Shown one piece after another: positions 1 to 7,490 of a DNA stretch of 40,228 nucleotides. The notes beneath the pieces are model-generated. The model did no database searches and had not been told where the DNA came from. It was given only the letters and a program-made list of their open reading frames with translations. The DNA is from CAKUFA01 sp963646285. GTDB lineage: Bacteria; Bacillota; Clostridia; Christensenellales; Aristaeellaceae. Positions within the stretch are counted from its first letter, which is position 1. Every line of letters begins with the position of its first letter. The position numbers were made by a program, and so were the translations under genes. The stretch covers positions 1-40,228 of the forward strand of contig CAVIWF010000017.1 in the NCBI GenBank assembly GCA_963646285.1. The letters are read 5' to 3'.

Positions 1-19
1 AGTGAGTGAGTGCAAAACT

Positions 20-46
20 CGACAAAGTGGCGAAGCCACTTTGTCG
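20..46. repeat. Perfect 12-bp hairpin with GAA loop
   Basis: The arms CGACAAAGTGGC and GCCACTTTGTCG are exact complements around a three-base GAA loop. No T tract follows, so this is not an ordinary intrinsic terminator. It lies just upstream of a proper terminator in the 3' region of a gene outside the window. It could be part of a dispersed intergenic palindrome family, but there is only one copy here. Confidence 0.5.
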
Positions 47-58
47 ATGCCCTGTGGT

Positions 59-98
59 GCAGCATGTGAAGAAAAGCCATGCTGCGCTTTTTGTTTTT
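59..98 (+). terminator. Intrinsic terminator of the gene left of the window
   Basis: The stem GCAGCATG (59-66) pairs with CATGCTGC (78-85), followed by a T-rich tract at 87-98. It separates the sigma-factor gene from whatever lies upstream. Confidence 0.7.
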
Positions 99-178
99 CC
101 AAAATCCCCGCCTTCGGGAAGGAAAAGCATTCCTCCGGCGTTTTATTGGTAGGAAACCTCCTAAAGGCGGTGGAAACG

Positions 179-772
179 ATGGATGAACTGACCCTGCGGC
201 GAGCCAAGGATGGAGACAGCGGTGCCTTTGAAGAGCTGGTAACACCCTATGAGCAGATGATCTGGCGGCTGTGCTGGCGTTATACCCGTCACCAGGCGGA
301 TGCCCAGGACTGCGTGCAGGAAACCATGCTGAAGGCATGGCGGCAGCTGCCCAATTACCGGGGCGAATGCAGTGTGGAAAGCTGGCTGTACCGCATCTGC
401 GTCAGCTGCTGCATGGACTTTCTGCGCAAGCGGGGCAATCGGCAGCAGGAGTCTGTGGATGCCATGACCGACCTGGGCTATGATCCTCCGGATACGGAAC
501 CGTTGCCGGAAGAAAAGGTGATTGCGGCGCAGGAAAAGCAGGAAGTCCATCAGGCTATTGAAGCGCTTCCGCCTACCATGCGGGAAGTGCTGGTGCTCAG
601 CGTGCTGGAAGGCAAGTCCTATGAAGATACGGCACGGCTGATCGGCATCAGCATCGGCACGGTGAAAAGCCGGCTGAACCGGGCACGGCAAAAAATAGGG
701 GAGAAACTGCAGCAATTGGGAACAAAAAGACTCCACTCCTCGTCTGACAAAGTGAAAGGAGGGCACGCATAA
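179..772 (+). CDS. ECF-type RNA polymerase sigma factor
   Basis: This 197-residue sigma-70 family protein has the two-domain ECF layout. Region 2 covers about residues 20-85 (EQMIWRLCWRYT, then DAQDCVQETMLKAWRQL). Region 4 covers about residues 125-185, with a helix-turn-helix around YEDTARLIGISIGTVKSRLN. The frame is open back to position 2, but ATG at 179 is preferred because it follows AAAGGCGG at a sensible distance and matches the usual family start; the upstream codons run through a terminator. Its stop overlaps the next gene's ATG by one base (TAATG), so the two are translationally coupled. The partner is a membrane protein, so the pair is probably a sigma/anti-sigma module for an envelope signal. 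The target regulon cannot be seen here. Confidence 0.9.
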   Translation: MDELTLRRAKDGDSGAFEELVTPYEQMIWRLCWRYTRHQADAQDCVQETMLKAWRQLPNYRGECSVESWLYRICVSCCMDFLRKRGNRQQESVDAMTDLGYDPPDTEPLPEEKVIAAQEKQEVHQAIEALPPTMREVLVLSVLEGKSYEDTARLIGISIGTVKSRLNRARQKIGEKLQQLGTKRLHSSSDKVKGGHA

Positions 773-1848
773 TGATGGATGATCGAGACGCTCTCCGCCA
801 ACAGTTGAAGGTGCTGGAAGACGATGTGCCCCCCATGCCCGAGGGCCTTCATCAGCGCTGGATGCACGCAGTGGAGGAGGAACCCATGGATAAGATCACC
901 CCCGGAAAGAAAAGCACCCAGTGGCGGCGGATTCTGGCCGTGGCAGCGGCAGCCGTGTTCGTTATTGGGGGCGCCATTTGGGCAAAGAATGTGAACCTGG
1001 GGCAGAATCAGGGTCGGCTGGTGCTCATGCAGGAGGACAGCGACACCGCAGACACCTATGAATACAGCAGCAATGCCAACATGCTCATGTCCACCGGCAG
1101 CGGCGGGGCAAGGACTTCCCTGTATACCACCAGCGAAGAAAACAGCTTCGGTGGGGATGATACCGCAGATGCCCAGCAGGAGACGAAAATTATTCGCACA
1201 GTGAGCCTGACCCTTGGCACCACCGCCTTTGACGATACCCTGAGCACCATCAAGCAGGCATGCATCAATGCCGGTGGACGAGTGGAATATGCCAGCGAGT
1301 ACGGCAGCACCTCCCAGCGCTCTGCCAGCCTGACTCTGCGGATTCCCTCTGAACAGCTGGATACCTTTCTGGAAGGGACAAACGGCTGGGGGCGGGTGAT
1401 TCGCCGCAGTGAAACATCCGAGGATGTGACGGAAAGCTACTACGACACCAAGGGACGCCTGGAAACCCAGCAAGCCCTGATGGCAAGACTGAAGGAACTG
1501 ACGGAAAAGGCGGAAACCCTGGAAGACATCCTGAAGTTGGAAAGCCAAATGGCAGACACCCAGTATCAAATTGACCGGCTTACGGGCATCCTGCAAAATA
1601 CGGATAACCAGGTAGCCTACGCCACAGTGAACCTGTCCGTGCAGGAAGAAAAGGCTGCCGACACGGCGCAGAACACGGAAGAATCCCTGCTGTCCCGCAT
1701 GGGCAGTGCCATGAAGGTGGGGGCTGACGCCTTTGTAGGCTTCCTGTCCGATGCACTGGTTTTCCTGGTATACGCACTGCCCTTCCTGGCGGTGGTAGGG
1801 GTGGCTGTCATCGTGGTACTGGTTGTGCGCAAGAAGCGGAACAAGTAA
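772..1848 (+). CDS. DUF4349 membrane protein, probable anti-sigma factor
   Basis: This 358-residue protein starts at ATG 772 behind AAAGGAGG (755-762). The N-terminal about 45 residues are charged and cytoplasmic. A membrane segment follows at about residues 47-66 (ILAVAAAAVFVIGGAIW), then a Ser/Thr/Gly-rich linker. The DUF4349 domain spans about residues 138-305 and includes a coiled stretch around LKELTEKAETLEDILKLESQM. A second membrane helix lies near the C terminus and ends in RKKRNK. The extracytoplasmic domain between two membrane segments, and the one-base overlap with an ECF sigma gene, point to an envelope sensor or anti-sigma factor. No zinc-binding HxxxCxxC motif is visible, so sigma binding is inferred from context only. 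Confidence 0.8.
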   Translation: MMDDRDALRQQLKVLEDDVPPMPEGLHQRWMHAVEEEPMDKITPGKKSTQWRRILAVAAAAVFVIGGAIWAKNVNLGQNQGRLVLMQEDSDTADTYEYSSNANMLMSTGSGGARTSLYTTSEENSFGGDDTADAQQETKIIRTVSLTLGTTAFDDTLSTIKQACINAGGRVEYASEYGSTSQRSASLTLRIPSEQLDTFLEGTNGWGRVIRRSETSEDVTESYYDTKGRLETQQALMARLKELTEKAETLEDILKLESQMADTQYQIDRLTGILQNTDNQVAYATVNLSVQEEKAADTAQNTEESLLSRMGSAMKVGADAFVGFLSDALVFLVYALPFLAVVGVAVIVVLVVRKKRNK

Positions 1849-1866
1849 ATCCTCAATAGATCCTTT

Positions 1867-1895
1867 CCCTCGACCTGAAAAGTCGGGGGATTTTT
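1867..1895 (+). terminator. Intrinsic terminator after the sigma/DUF4349 operon
   Basis: CCCTCGAC (1867-1874) pairs with GTCGGGGG (1882-1889), allowing one G-T pair, and is followed by ATTTTT. Confidence 0.8.
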
Positions 1896-1942
1896 CTGTG
1901 TTTTCGTCCCCAAAAAAGACAGACGAAAAATTGCAATCCGTA

Positions 1943-1972
1943 TTGATTTTTCTAATTAAATTATGATAGGAT
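1943..1972 (+). promoter_or_regulatory. Promoter of the first CPBP gene
   Basis: TTGATT (1943-1948), 18 bases, then TAGGAT (1967-1972). The hexamers alone are weak, but the same arrangement (TTGCTT, 18 bases, TAAAAT) occurs before the paralogous gene at 3027. Conserved flanks TTTTTC and ATAAGAAT align without gaps. This conservation supports both promoters. Confidence 0.6.
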
Positions 1973-2002
1973 AAGAATTGCACAACGAAAGGAGAAACTG
2001 TC

Positions 2003-2872
2003 ATGTTGATGAAGTTTCGAAAGTCCCATCCCATTTGGTTTTCTGTGGTGGCTGCTATCCTTTTCATGGTTGTCGGTATGCTTCTGAGCATGCTGGTGGT
2101 AACAATCATTCCTGCCCTGAAGAGTGAAGGCAACGAGTTTGCACTGACCTTTGCAGTGGAGCTGTTAAGCGCCCTGATCATGGCACTGCTGCTTCGCCTG
2201 TATCACCGGACGGAGCTGCTGACCCGGCGGGGAAGCTCTTTCAAGAATTGCTTCTTTGTCTGCCTTGTGCCCCTGCTGTTCAACCTTGCTTCCTTTGTGG
2301 CACAGATTGCGCAGGCTGTGGAGGATAACACCCCTGTGAACCCGGCAAACACCGTTCTGTTCTACGTGTTGGCCATGGTTGCAGTGGGCATTGCTGAGGA
2401 ACTCATGGCTCGGGCGGTGATCTCCGAAACCCTGCTGGAGCACTTCGGCACGGATTCTCTGGGCAGCGTGTGGAAGGCTGCTACGGTCAGCGGCTTGGTC
2501 TTCGGCCTGCTGCACCTGGCCAACCTGATGTCCGTAAATTCCGTGAAGGGTGTGCTGATTCAGGCACTGAGCGCCTTCGCCGGCGGTCTCATGTATGCGG
2601 CTGTGTACTACAGAACCGGCAACATCTGGGCACCTGTGGTGCTTCACGCATTGAATGACTTGGGGGCAGGCCTTTCTGCCGGTGTCTTCACCTATGAATC
2701 CGGCATGATGAGCAACATCGAAGGTCTGGAAGGTGCCGACTGGCTGATTCTGATCATTCCCCTGCGGGAGCTGCTGATTGCCGCCTTCCTGCTGCGCAAG
2801 CAGAAGCTGCCTCAGCTGCAGCAGTGCTGGACCGGCCTTGTGGAAAGCAAGGAAGTCAGCGAAAAAGAATAA
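2003..2872 (+). CDS. CPBP family intramembrane metalloprotease (paralogue 1)
   Basis: This 289-residue polytopic membrane protein belongs to the CPBP (CAAX protease and bacteriocin-processing) family. The three signature motifs are present: EELMAR (EExxxR) near residue 133, FGLLH (FxxxH) near residue 170, and HALND (HxxxN/D) near residue 214. These supply the glutamate, histidine and asparagine/aspartate active-site residues inside the membrane. The start ATG at 2003 follows AAAGGAGA at 1988-1995. Family members cleave prenylated or bacteriocin-like peptides or give self-immunity; the substrate here is unknown. The gene is monocistronic between its own promoter and terminator, and has a close paralogue immediately downstream. 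Confidence 0.88.
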   Translation: MLMKFRKSHPIWFSVVAAILFMVVGMLLSMLVVTIIPALKSEGNEFALTFAVELLSALIMALLLRLYHRTELLTRRGSSFKNCFFVCLVPLLFNLASFVAQIAQAVEDNTPVNPANTVLFYVLAMVAVGIAEELMARAVISETLLEHFGTDSLGSVWKAATVSGLVFGLLHLANLMSVNSVKGVLIQALSAFAGGLMYAAVYYRTGNIWAPVVLHALNDLGAGLSAGVFTYESGMMSNIEGLEGADWLILIIPLRELLIAAFLLRKQKLPQLQQCWTGLVESKEVSEKE

Positions 2873-2886
2873 GCGATATTCTTCAT

Positions 2887-2916
2887 CCCTTCGGTCTTTA
2901 GGACTGAGGGGATTTT
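2887..2916 (+). terminator. Intrinsic terminator after CPBP paralogue 1
   Basis: A ten-pair stem (2887-2896 with 2902-2911, including G-T pairs) around loop TTTAG, followed by ATTTT. Confidence 0.8.
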
Positions 2917-2966
2917 CTGTACCTGAAAGCAACTTGTAAAAACGTGCAATCTTCTTGCGCCCCTGC

Positions 2967-2996
2967 TTGCTTTTTCCCTGTGGCAGATGATAAAAT
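2967..2996 (+). promoter_or_regulatory. Promoter of the second CPBP gene
   Basis: TTGCTT (2967-2972), 18 bases, then TAAAAT (2991-2996). It aligns gap-free with the promoter of the upstream paralogue, so promoter and gene were duplicated together. Confidence 0.65.
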
Positions 2997-3026
2997 AAGA
3001 ATCATTTCATGTGAGGAGGAAGTGCC

Positions 3027-3899
3027 ATGCTGTCCAAATTTCGAGAATCCCATCCCATTTGGTTCTGCCTTGGGGCTGCGGTTGTTTTCATGATTTTCGG
3101 ATTCGCACTGAGTTTTCTTTTGTCCTTCATTCCCTACTTTGCCAAGGAAGATTTGACGGCCAGTCAGGTGATGGTGATCGTCACAGAGGGGCTGTCCACG
3201 CTGCTGATGATGCTGGTGCTTCAGCGGATTCACCGGGCAGAGCTGTTGACCCGGCGGGGAAGCTCCTTTAAGAACTGCCTGCTTGTGGCGCTTTGCCCCC
3301 TGATTCTTTCCATCCTGTCGCTGGTGGTGCAGCTGTTCGTGGCAGCGGAGGAAAACGCCCAGCTTCGGTCCTGGGACTGCATTGTGACCTACGTGGTGGC
3401 CATGATGATGGTAGGCGTTTCGGAGGAGCTGATGGCTCGGGCAGCCATTGCCGAAACCCTGCTGGAGCACTTCGGCACCGATTCCCTGAAAAATGTGTGG
3501 AAGTCCACGGCGATCAGCGCCCTGATTTTCGGCCTGCTCCACCTGACCAACATGCTGTCTGTGAACTCTGTGAAGGGTGTGCTGATTCAGGCAATGTCGG
3601 CCTTCACCGGCGGCATCCTGTATGCAGCCATTTACTACAGAACCGGCAACATCTGGGTTACGGTGCTCCTCCATGGACTGAACGACGTGGTGGCGGGCCT
3701 CGGCGCAGGGGTGTTCACCTATGAGGCAAGCGTGGCCAGCGGCATTGAAAGCCTTGGCGACGCTGACTGGAATGTGCTGGTGCTCCCTGCCATTGAGGCA
3801 CTGGCAGGCATTTACCTGCTGCGGAAGAAGAAGCTGCCCCAGCTGCAGCAGTGCTGGACCGGCCTTGTGGATAGCAAGGAAGTCAGCGAAAAGGAATAA
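3027..3899 (+). CDS. CPBP family intramembrane metalloprotease (paralogue 2)
   Basis: This 290-residue polytopic membrane protein is strongly similar over its full length to the preceding gene, and the C-terminal tail is almost identical (KLPQLQQCWTGLV). The CPBP motifs are intact: EELMAR, FGLLH and HGLND. The start ATG at 3027 follows GAGGAGGA (3013-3020). Divergence is concentrated in the first transmembrane helices, and the catalytic half is nearly unchanged, which suggests duplication followed by change in substrate access. It has its own promoter and terminator. Confidence 0.88.
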   Translation: MLSKFRESHPIWFCLGAAVVFMIFGFALSFLLSFIPYFAKEDLTASQVMVIVTEGLSTLLMMLVLQRIHRAELLTRRGSSFKNCLLVALCPLILSILSLVVQLFVAAEENAQLRSWDCIVTYVVAMMMVGVSEELMARAAIAETLLEHFGTDSLKNVWKSTAISALIFGLLHLTNMLSVNSVKGVLIQAMSAFTGGILYAAIYYRTGNIWVTVLLHGLNDVVAGLGAGVFTYEASVASGIESLGDADWNVLVLPAIEALAGIYLLRKKKLPQLQQCWTGLVDSKEVSEKE

Positions 3900-3911
3900 G
3901 CAGTATTTCTG

Positions 3912-3942
3912 CCCCTGCACGCATCCTTGCGGCAGGGGTTTT
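3912..3942 (+). terminator. Intrinsic terminator after CPBP paralogue 2
   Basis: CCCCTGC (3912-3918) pairs with GCAGGGG (3932-3938), followed by TTTT. Confidence 0.75.
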
Positions 3943-4027
3943 ATGTCTTGGAGTTGTACGCTCCTTGCAATCTGTCGGCAAAAGTGTTATCATGGGGTCA
4001 TCAATCAGGCGAAGGGATGTTCGAAGC

Positions 4028-4276
4028 ATGCGGTGCAGCTGTAAGGAATGCGGAACCTACATGGTACAGGCGGAAAGCGATCACTTGGGGTGCATCTGCC
4101 CGGATTGCGGCTATCGCTGCAATGACTGCCTGGGCACCAACACCGTGGTGTCCAGAGAGGCGCTCCGCTCCCTGGCCTTCGATCCTCGGTTCAGCCCGGA
4201 AGCCCTGGCTTCCTCCTTTGAGCCCCATGAGGACGAGGATGCCGATGGGGACGATCGATACGGCGATGACTACTGA
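4028..4276 (+). CDS. Small Cys-rich (zinc-ribbon-like) protein upstream of dinB
   Basis: This 82-residue protein begins MRCSCKECG, with GAAGGG about ten bases upstream. The first 35 residues hold seven cysteines, in pairs such as CxCxxC and CPDCGYRCNDC, which would form a zinc ribbon. The C-terminal tail is strongly acidic (repeated Glu/Asp ending GDDRYGDDY). Its last codons overlap the start of the DNA polymerase IV gene by about 11 bases, so the two are probably co-translated. No specific family is recognised; a role beside the translesion polymerase is only suggested by the overlap. An upstream in-frame start at 3965 lacks a good ribosome site. Confidence 0.65.
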   Translation: MRCSCKECGTYMVQAESDHLGCICPDCGYRCNDCLGTNTVVSREALRSLAFDPRFSPEALASSFEPHEDEDADGDDRYGDDY

Positions 4277-5462
4277 CCGAACCATCCTGCACTGCGACTG
4301 CAATAATTTCTTCGCCTCCGTGGAGCTGCTGGAACACCCGGAACTGAAGGATGTGCCCGTGGCTGTGGCTGGCGATCCGGAAGGCCGCCACGGCATTATT
4401 CTGGCAAAAAACATGCCTGCAAAAAAGTATGGCGTGCAAACAGCGGAAACCATCTGGCAGGCCAAGCGGAAGTGCCCTGACCTGGTGCTTTTGCCGCCCC
4501 ATCATGAAAAGTATGCCCAAATGAGCCGGCGGATCAACGCCATTTATTTGGATGTAACGGATCAGGTGGAACCTTTTTCCGTGGACGAAAGCTGGCTGGA
4601 CGTGACCGGCTCCCGGAATCTGTTCGGCACCGGGGTGGAGATTGCCGACCGGCTGCGCAAGCGCATTCGGGAAGAAACGGGCATTACCATTTCCGCTGGG
4701 GTCAGCGACAACAAAACCTGGGCGAAAATGGGCAGCGATTACAAGAAGCCGGACGCCACCACCCTCATTACCCGGGAAAATGTGGGGCGCATTTTGTATC
4801 CCCTGCCGGTCGGGGATCTGCTGTTTGTGGGCAAGTCCACGGCGGAAATGCTGCAAAAGCTGGGCATCGCCACCATTGGCCAACTGGCGGCCATGGATCC
4901 TGCCACGCTGAACACCCACCTGGGCAAGCAGGGGGACAGCCTGTGGCGCATGGCCCATGGGCTGGATGACAGCCCGGTGCGCCGCTGGGGGGAGCATGAC
5001 CCGGCGAAAAGCATCGGCAGGGGAGAAACCTTCCCCCGGGACTTGGTAGGCCGTGAAGAATGCCAGGCAGGGCTCCTGCCCCTGTGCGATCGGGTAGGGT
5101 ATCAGCTCCGCAGGCAGGGGCTGAAGGCACGGACGGTGACCCTGCAAATCAAGGATCCCCGGCTGAAGGTGATTTCCCGGCAGAAAACCCTGGATGTACC
5201 CACCAGCCTAAGCCGCACCATTTACCAGACCGCCTGCGCCATTCTGGCGGAATGCTGGCAAAGTGATGCGCCGGTTCGGCTGATGACGGTAACGGCTTCC
5301 GGGCTTATGCCGGAGGGAGATGCCGTGCCCACCCAGCTTTCCTTTCTGGAAGAACCCAAGGAAGATGATCCCCGACACGTGAAGCTGGAGGCTGCCATTG
5401 ACCGGGTGCGGGATAAGTGGGGCAAAAACGCCGTGAAGCCTGCAACCCCGAAAATTCAATAA
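4266..5462 (+). CDS. dinB: DNA polymerase IV, Y-family translesion polymerase
   Basis: This is a 398-residue error-prone polymerase. The palm begins with the ILHCDCNNFFASVE motif (metal-binding Asp at residue 11), and the second catalytic pair is in SVDESWLDVTG (Asp107-Glu108). The NKTWAKMGSDYKKP segment is typical of the family. The thumb HhH region and little finger occupy roughly residues 175-340. Near the C terminus, QLSFLEE resembles a sliding-clamp binding peptide. ATG 4266 is chosen because it places the catalytic motif at the usual distance from the N terminus; ATG at 4245, seven codons earlier, is possible. The reading frame extends much farther upstream, but that part overlaps the Cys-rich gene in another frame and is not expected to be coding. 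Confidence 0.92.
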   Translation: MTTDRTILHCDCNNFFASVELLEHPELKDVPVAVAGDPEGRHGIILAKNMPAKKYGVQTAETIWQAKRKCPDLVLLPPHHEKYAQMSRRINAIYLDVTDQVEPFSVDESWLDVTGSRNLFGTGVEIADRLRKRIREETGITISAGVSDNKTWAKMGSDYKKPDATTLITRENVGRILYPLPVGDLLFVGKSTAEMLQKLGIATIGQLAAMDPATLNTHLGKQGDSLWRMAHGLDDSPVRRWGEHDPAKSIGRGETFPRDLVGREECQAGLLPLCDRVGYQLRRQGLKARTVTLQIKDPRLKVISRQKTLDVPTSLSRTIYQTACAILAECWQSDAPVRLMTVTASGLMPEGDAVPTQLSFLEEPKEDDPRHVKLEAAIDRVRDKWGKNAVKPATPKIQ

Positions 5463-5501
5463 ACAAACAGGCTGCGAGGACATGATGCCCTTGCAGCCTG
5501 T
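5461..5501 (-). terminator. Convergent terminator between dinB and the MATE gene
   Basis: ACAGGCTGC (5467-5475) pairs with GCAGCCTGT (5493-5501). The T tract (TTTGTTTATTG) lies on the minus-strand side, so it mainly serves the MATE gene. It may weakly stop dinB transcription too. Confidence 0.65.
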
Positions 5502-5525
5502 TGCTGTACCGATGTTAGGATGATG

Positions 5526-6875
5526 TTATGCAGCAGCCTTCTGCTCTTCCTTCTTCTTCAGACACAGAAAGTAGCCCACATTCAGCACCACGCCTACGGC
5601 GGAAGCAATGGGAGCGGCAAGGCCGATGCTGGTCAGGCTGGCGTTGGGCTGGATACTCATGATGTAGGCCAGGGGCAGGCGAACCAGCAGGGTCTGCACC
5701 AGTGCCTGAGCCATGACGAACACGGTCTTATCGTGACCATTAAAGAAGCCCATCATGCTGAACAGAATGGCGGTTACCAGGCACTCCGGGGCAAAACCCT
5801 TCAAATAGTCATAGCCCCGCTGAATCACGTTTTCTTCCGTGGTGAAGATGCCTGTCAGCAAATCGCCCTTAAACAGCACCAGCACGAACACCATGCAGCC
5901 GATGATCATGCCCACGGCAATGCCGCAGCCCAGTGCCTGCCGGGCACGCTTTTCGTTGCCTGCACCCACGTTCTGGGATACAAAGGAGGACATGGACTGC
6001 ATCAGAGCGCTGGGTACCAGCATGGCAAAGTTGACGATCTTGCAGGCCACGCCGTAGCCGGAGGAAGCTTCCAAGCCCAACTTGTTCACAAAGGCGCACA
6101 GAGCAAGGAAGGAAAACTGGGTCAACAGCTCCTGCAAAGCCAGAGGCATGCCGATTTTGAAGGCTTGCTTGCACTGGGGGTTCAGGCTGAAGTCCCGCTT
6201 GGTGATGGTAAAGGGCAAACCCTGCTTCTTCAGCCGGAGCAAAGCGAATACCACGCTGATGGCTTGAGCAGCCACGGTTGCCCAGGCGGCACCGGCAGCA
6301 TCCATGTGGAACACAGCTACCAGCAGCAGGTCACCGAAGATGTTCACCACACAGGCCACTGCCACAAAGAGCAGGGGGGACTTGCTGTCTCCCAGCCCAC
6401 GGAAAATGGCGGAAAGCACGTTGTAGGCCACAATGAAGAAAATGCCGCCGCCGCAAATGCGCACATAGGCAGCCGTCTGGGTCACGGCTGCTTCAGGAGC
6501 CTGCATCAGCACGGAAATGGGGCGGGCAAAGCCAACCATGACCACGAACAGCACGGCGGAAATCACGGCAAACACCAGCGTGGAACCGCCAATGACGCCG
6601 CCGATCTGCTGGGCACGCTTTTCACCCAAATACCGGGCAATGAGTACTGTGATGCCCATAGACAGCTGGGTGATGACAAAGGTGACAAGGTTCAGCACCT
6701 GACTGCCCGTGGATACGGCGGACAGACCTTCCGTGGTGCCGAAGTGTCCCACCACCAGCAGGTCCACTGCACCATAGGCGGCCTGCAGGATCAGGGCACC
6801 CAGAATGGGCAGCATGAAGGCAACCAGCTTTTGCAGAATGTTGCCCTGGGTAAAATCAGACTCAGAATGACTCAA
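5526..6875 (-). CDS. MATE family multidrug efflux transporter
   Basis: This 449-residue integral membrane protein has about twelve hydrophobic helices in two homologous halves, the size usual for the MATE (NorM/DinF-like) family of Na+ or H+ coupled drug exporters. The N-terminal bundle shows the typical IPILGALILQ and VVGHFGTTEGLSAVS segments. The start is a TTG at 6875, placed by a perfect TAAGGAGGG site seven bases upstream that lies inside the end of the marR gene. The 14-base overlap with marR makes this a two-gene operon, so the efflux pump is probably controlled by its own MarR repressor. Substrate unknown. Confidence 0.9.
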   Translation of the reverse strand: MSHSESDFTQGNILQKLVAFMLPILGALILQAAYGAVDLLVVGHFGTTEGLSAVSTGSQVLNLVTFVITQLSMGITVLIARYLGEKRAQQIGGVIGGSTLVFAVISAVLFVVMVGFARPISVLMQAPEAAVTQTAAYVRICGGGIFFIVAYNVLSAIFRGLGDSKSPLLFVAVACVVNIFGDLLLVAVFHMDAAGAAWATVAAQAISVVFALLRLKKQGLPFTITKRDFSLNPQCKQAFKIGMPLALQELLTQFSFLALCAFVNKLGLEASSGYGVACKIVNFAMLVPSALMQSMSSFVSQNVGAGNEKRARQALGCGIAVGMIIGCMVFVLVLFKGDLLTGIFTTEENVIQRGYDYLKGFAPECLVTAILFSMMGFFNGHDKTVFVMAQALVQTLLVRLPLAYIMSIQPNASLTSIGLAAPIASAVGVVLNVGYFLCLKKKEEQKAAA

Positions 6876-7317
6876 CGTTAACCCTCCTTACACACATCAC
6901 ATCATAGAACTTGCCGATGGTACGGATCATGCAGTCCGCCTCTTCATCGGAAATATCGCCCATGGCCTCCGTCAGTGCCTGAAAGAACCGCTGATCGTAC
7001 TTCTCGTTCAGGGCGGCTCCTTCTTCGGTAATGGACAGATAGGTGACCCGACCGTCCGCCTCCGAGGCGATCTTTTTCAGGTAGCCTTTCTGCTCCATAT
7101 CCTTCACCGTGCGGGTGACCCCCGGGCGGGGCAGGCTTAATGCATCGCTTACGTCAGAAATGCGGACGTAAGGCTGCTCCTTTTCCAGCTTGCGGATGGT
7201 ATCCAGCACATGCATGTAGGTTGGGGTGACCCCATTGGGCAGAGGGGGCAGCATGTCCCGGATTCGCTTGGCCTGATAGCAGGCGTCCAGCATCCGCTTG
7301 ACCTTTTCTCCCGTCAT
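6862..7317 (-). CDS. MarR family transcriptional regulator
   Basis: This 151-residue winged-helix protein has its helix-turn-helix around VRISDVSDALSLPRPGVTRTV, and the wing with the family DGR signature (ASEADGRVTYLSITEEG). ATG 7317 follows TTGGAGG; an upstream in-frame TTG (7338) has no ribosome site. It is first in an operon with the MATE transporter, and a perfect inverted repeat over its promoter makes autorepression likely. The inducing ligand is unknown, though MarR/efflux pairs usually answer the exported compound. Confidence 0.9.
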   Translation of the reverse strand: MTGEKVKRMLDACYQAKRIRDMLPPLPNGVTPTYMHVLDTIRKLEKEQPYVRISDVSDALSLPRPGVTRTVKDMEQKGYLKKIASEADGRVTYLSITEEGAALNEKYDQRFFQALTEAMGDISDEEADCMIRTIGKFYDVMCVRRVNVESF

Positions 7318-7341
7318 ATGTCCTCCAATAGTTATCAAATG

Positions 7342-7360
7342 TAATTACCGCAAGTAATTA
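7342..7360. promoter_or_regulatory. Probable MarR operator
   Basis: TAATTAC (7342-7348), five bases, GTAATTA (7354-7360) is a perfect inverted repeat of the size MarR dimers bind. It overlaps the -10 box of the marR promoter on the minus strand, so binding would block RNA polymerase. Confidence 0.75.
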
Positions 7361-7384
7361 TAAAAGGATTCGAAGAAATGTCAA
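7357..7384 (-). promoter_or_regulatory. Consensus promoter of the marR-MATE operon
   Basis: Read on the minus strand: TTGACA (7384-7379), 16 bases, TATAAT (7362-7357). Both hexamers are perfect consensus, and the -10 overlaps the inverted-repeat operator. Confidence 0.85.
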
Positions 7385-7429
7385 GGGCTTTTTCCATAAG
7401 AAAGATGTCAAGGAGTTCTGCAAACCTCC

Positions 7430-7458
7430 TTGCACGCCTTCATGTTCAATGATACAAT
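7430..7458 (+). promoter_or_regulatory. Promoter of the ABC exporter gene
   Basis: TTGCAC (7430-7435), 17 bases, TACAAT (7453-7458), 33 bases before the start codon. It diverges from the marR promoter, about 70 bp from the operator. Confidence 0.7.
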
Positions 7459-7490
7459 GGGAAGCGTTCGAGGAAAGGAGCATTTGACTG

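Noticed and set aside
4266..4300. Frameshift between the Cys-rich ORF and dinB
   Set aside because: Each has its own plausible start, and the polymerase motif begins at the expected distance from its ATG; overlapping genes explain it.
5520..6881. Plus-strand 453-codon frame opposite the MATE gene
   Set aside because: Rich in His/Gln/Gly as expected for antisense of a GC-rich membrane protein gene; no ribosome site and no family pattern.
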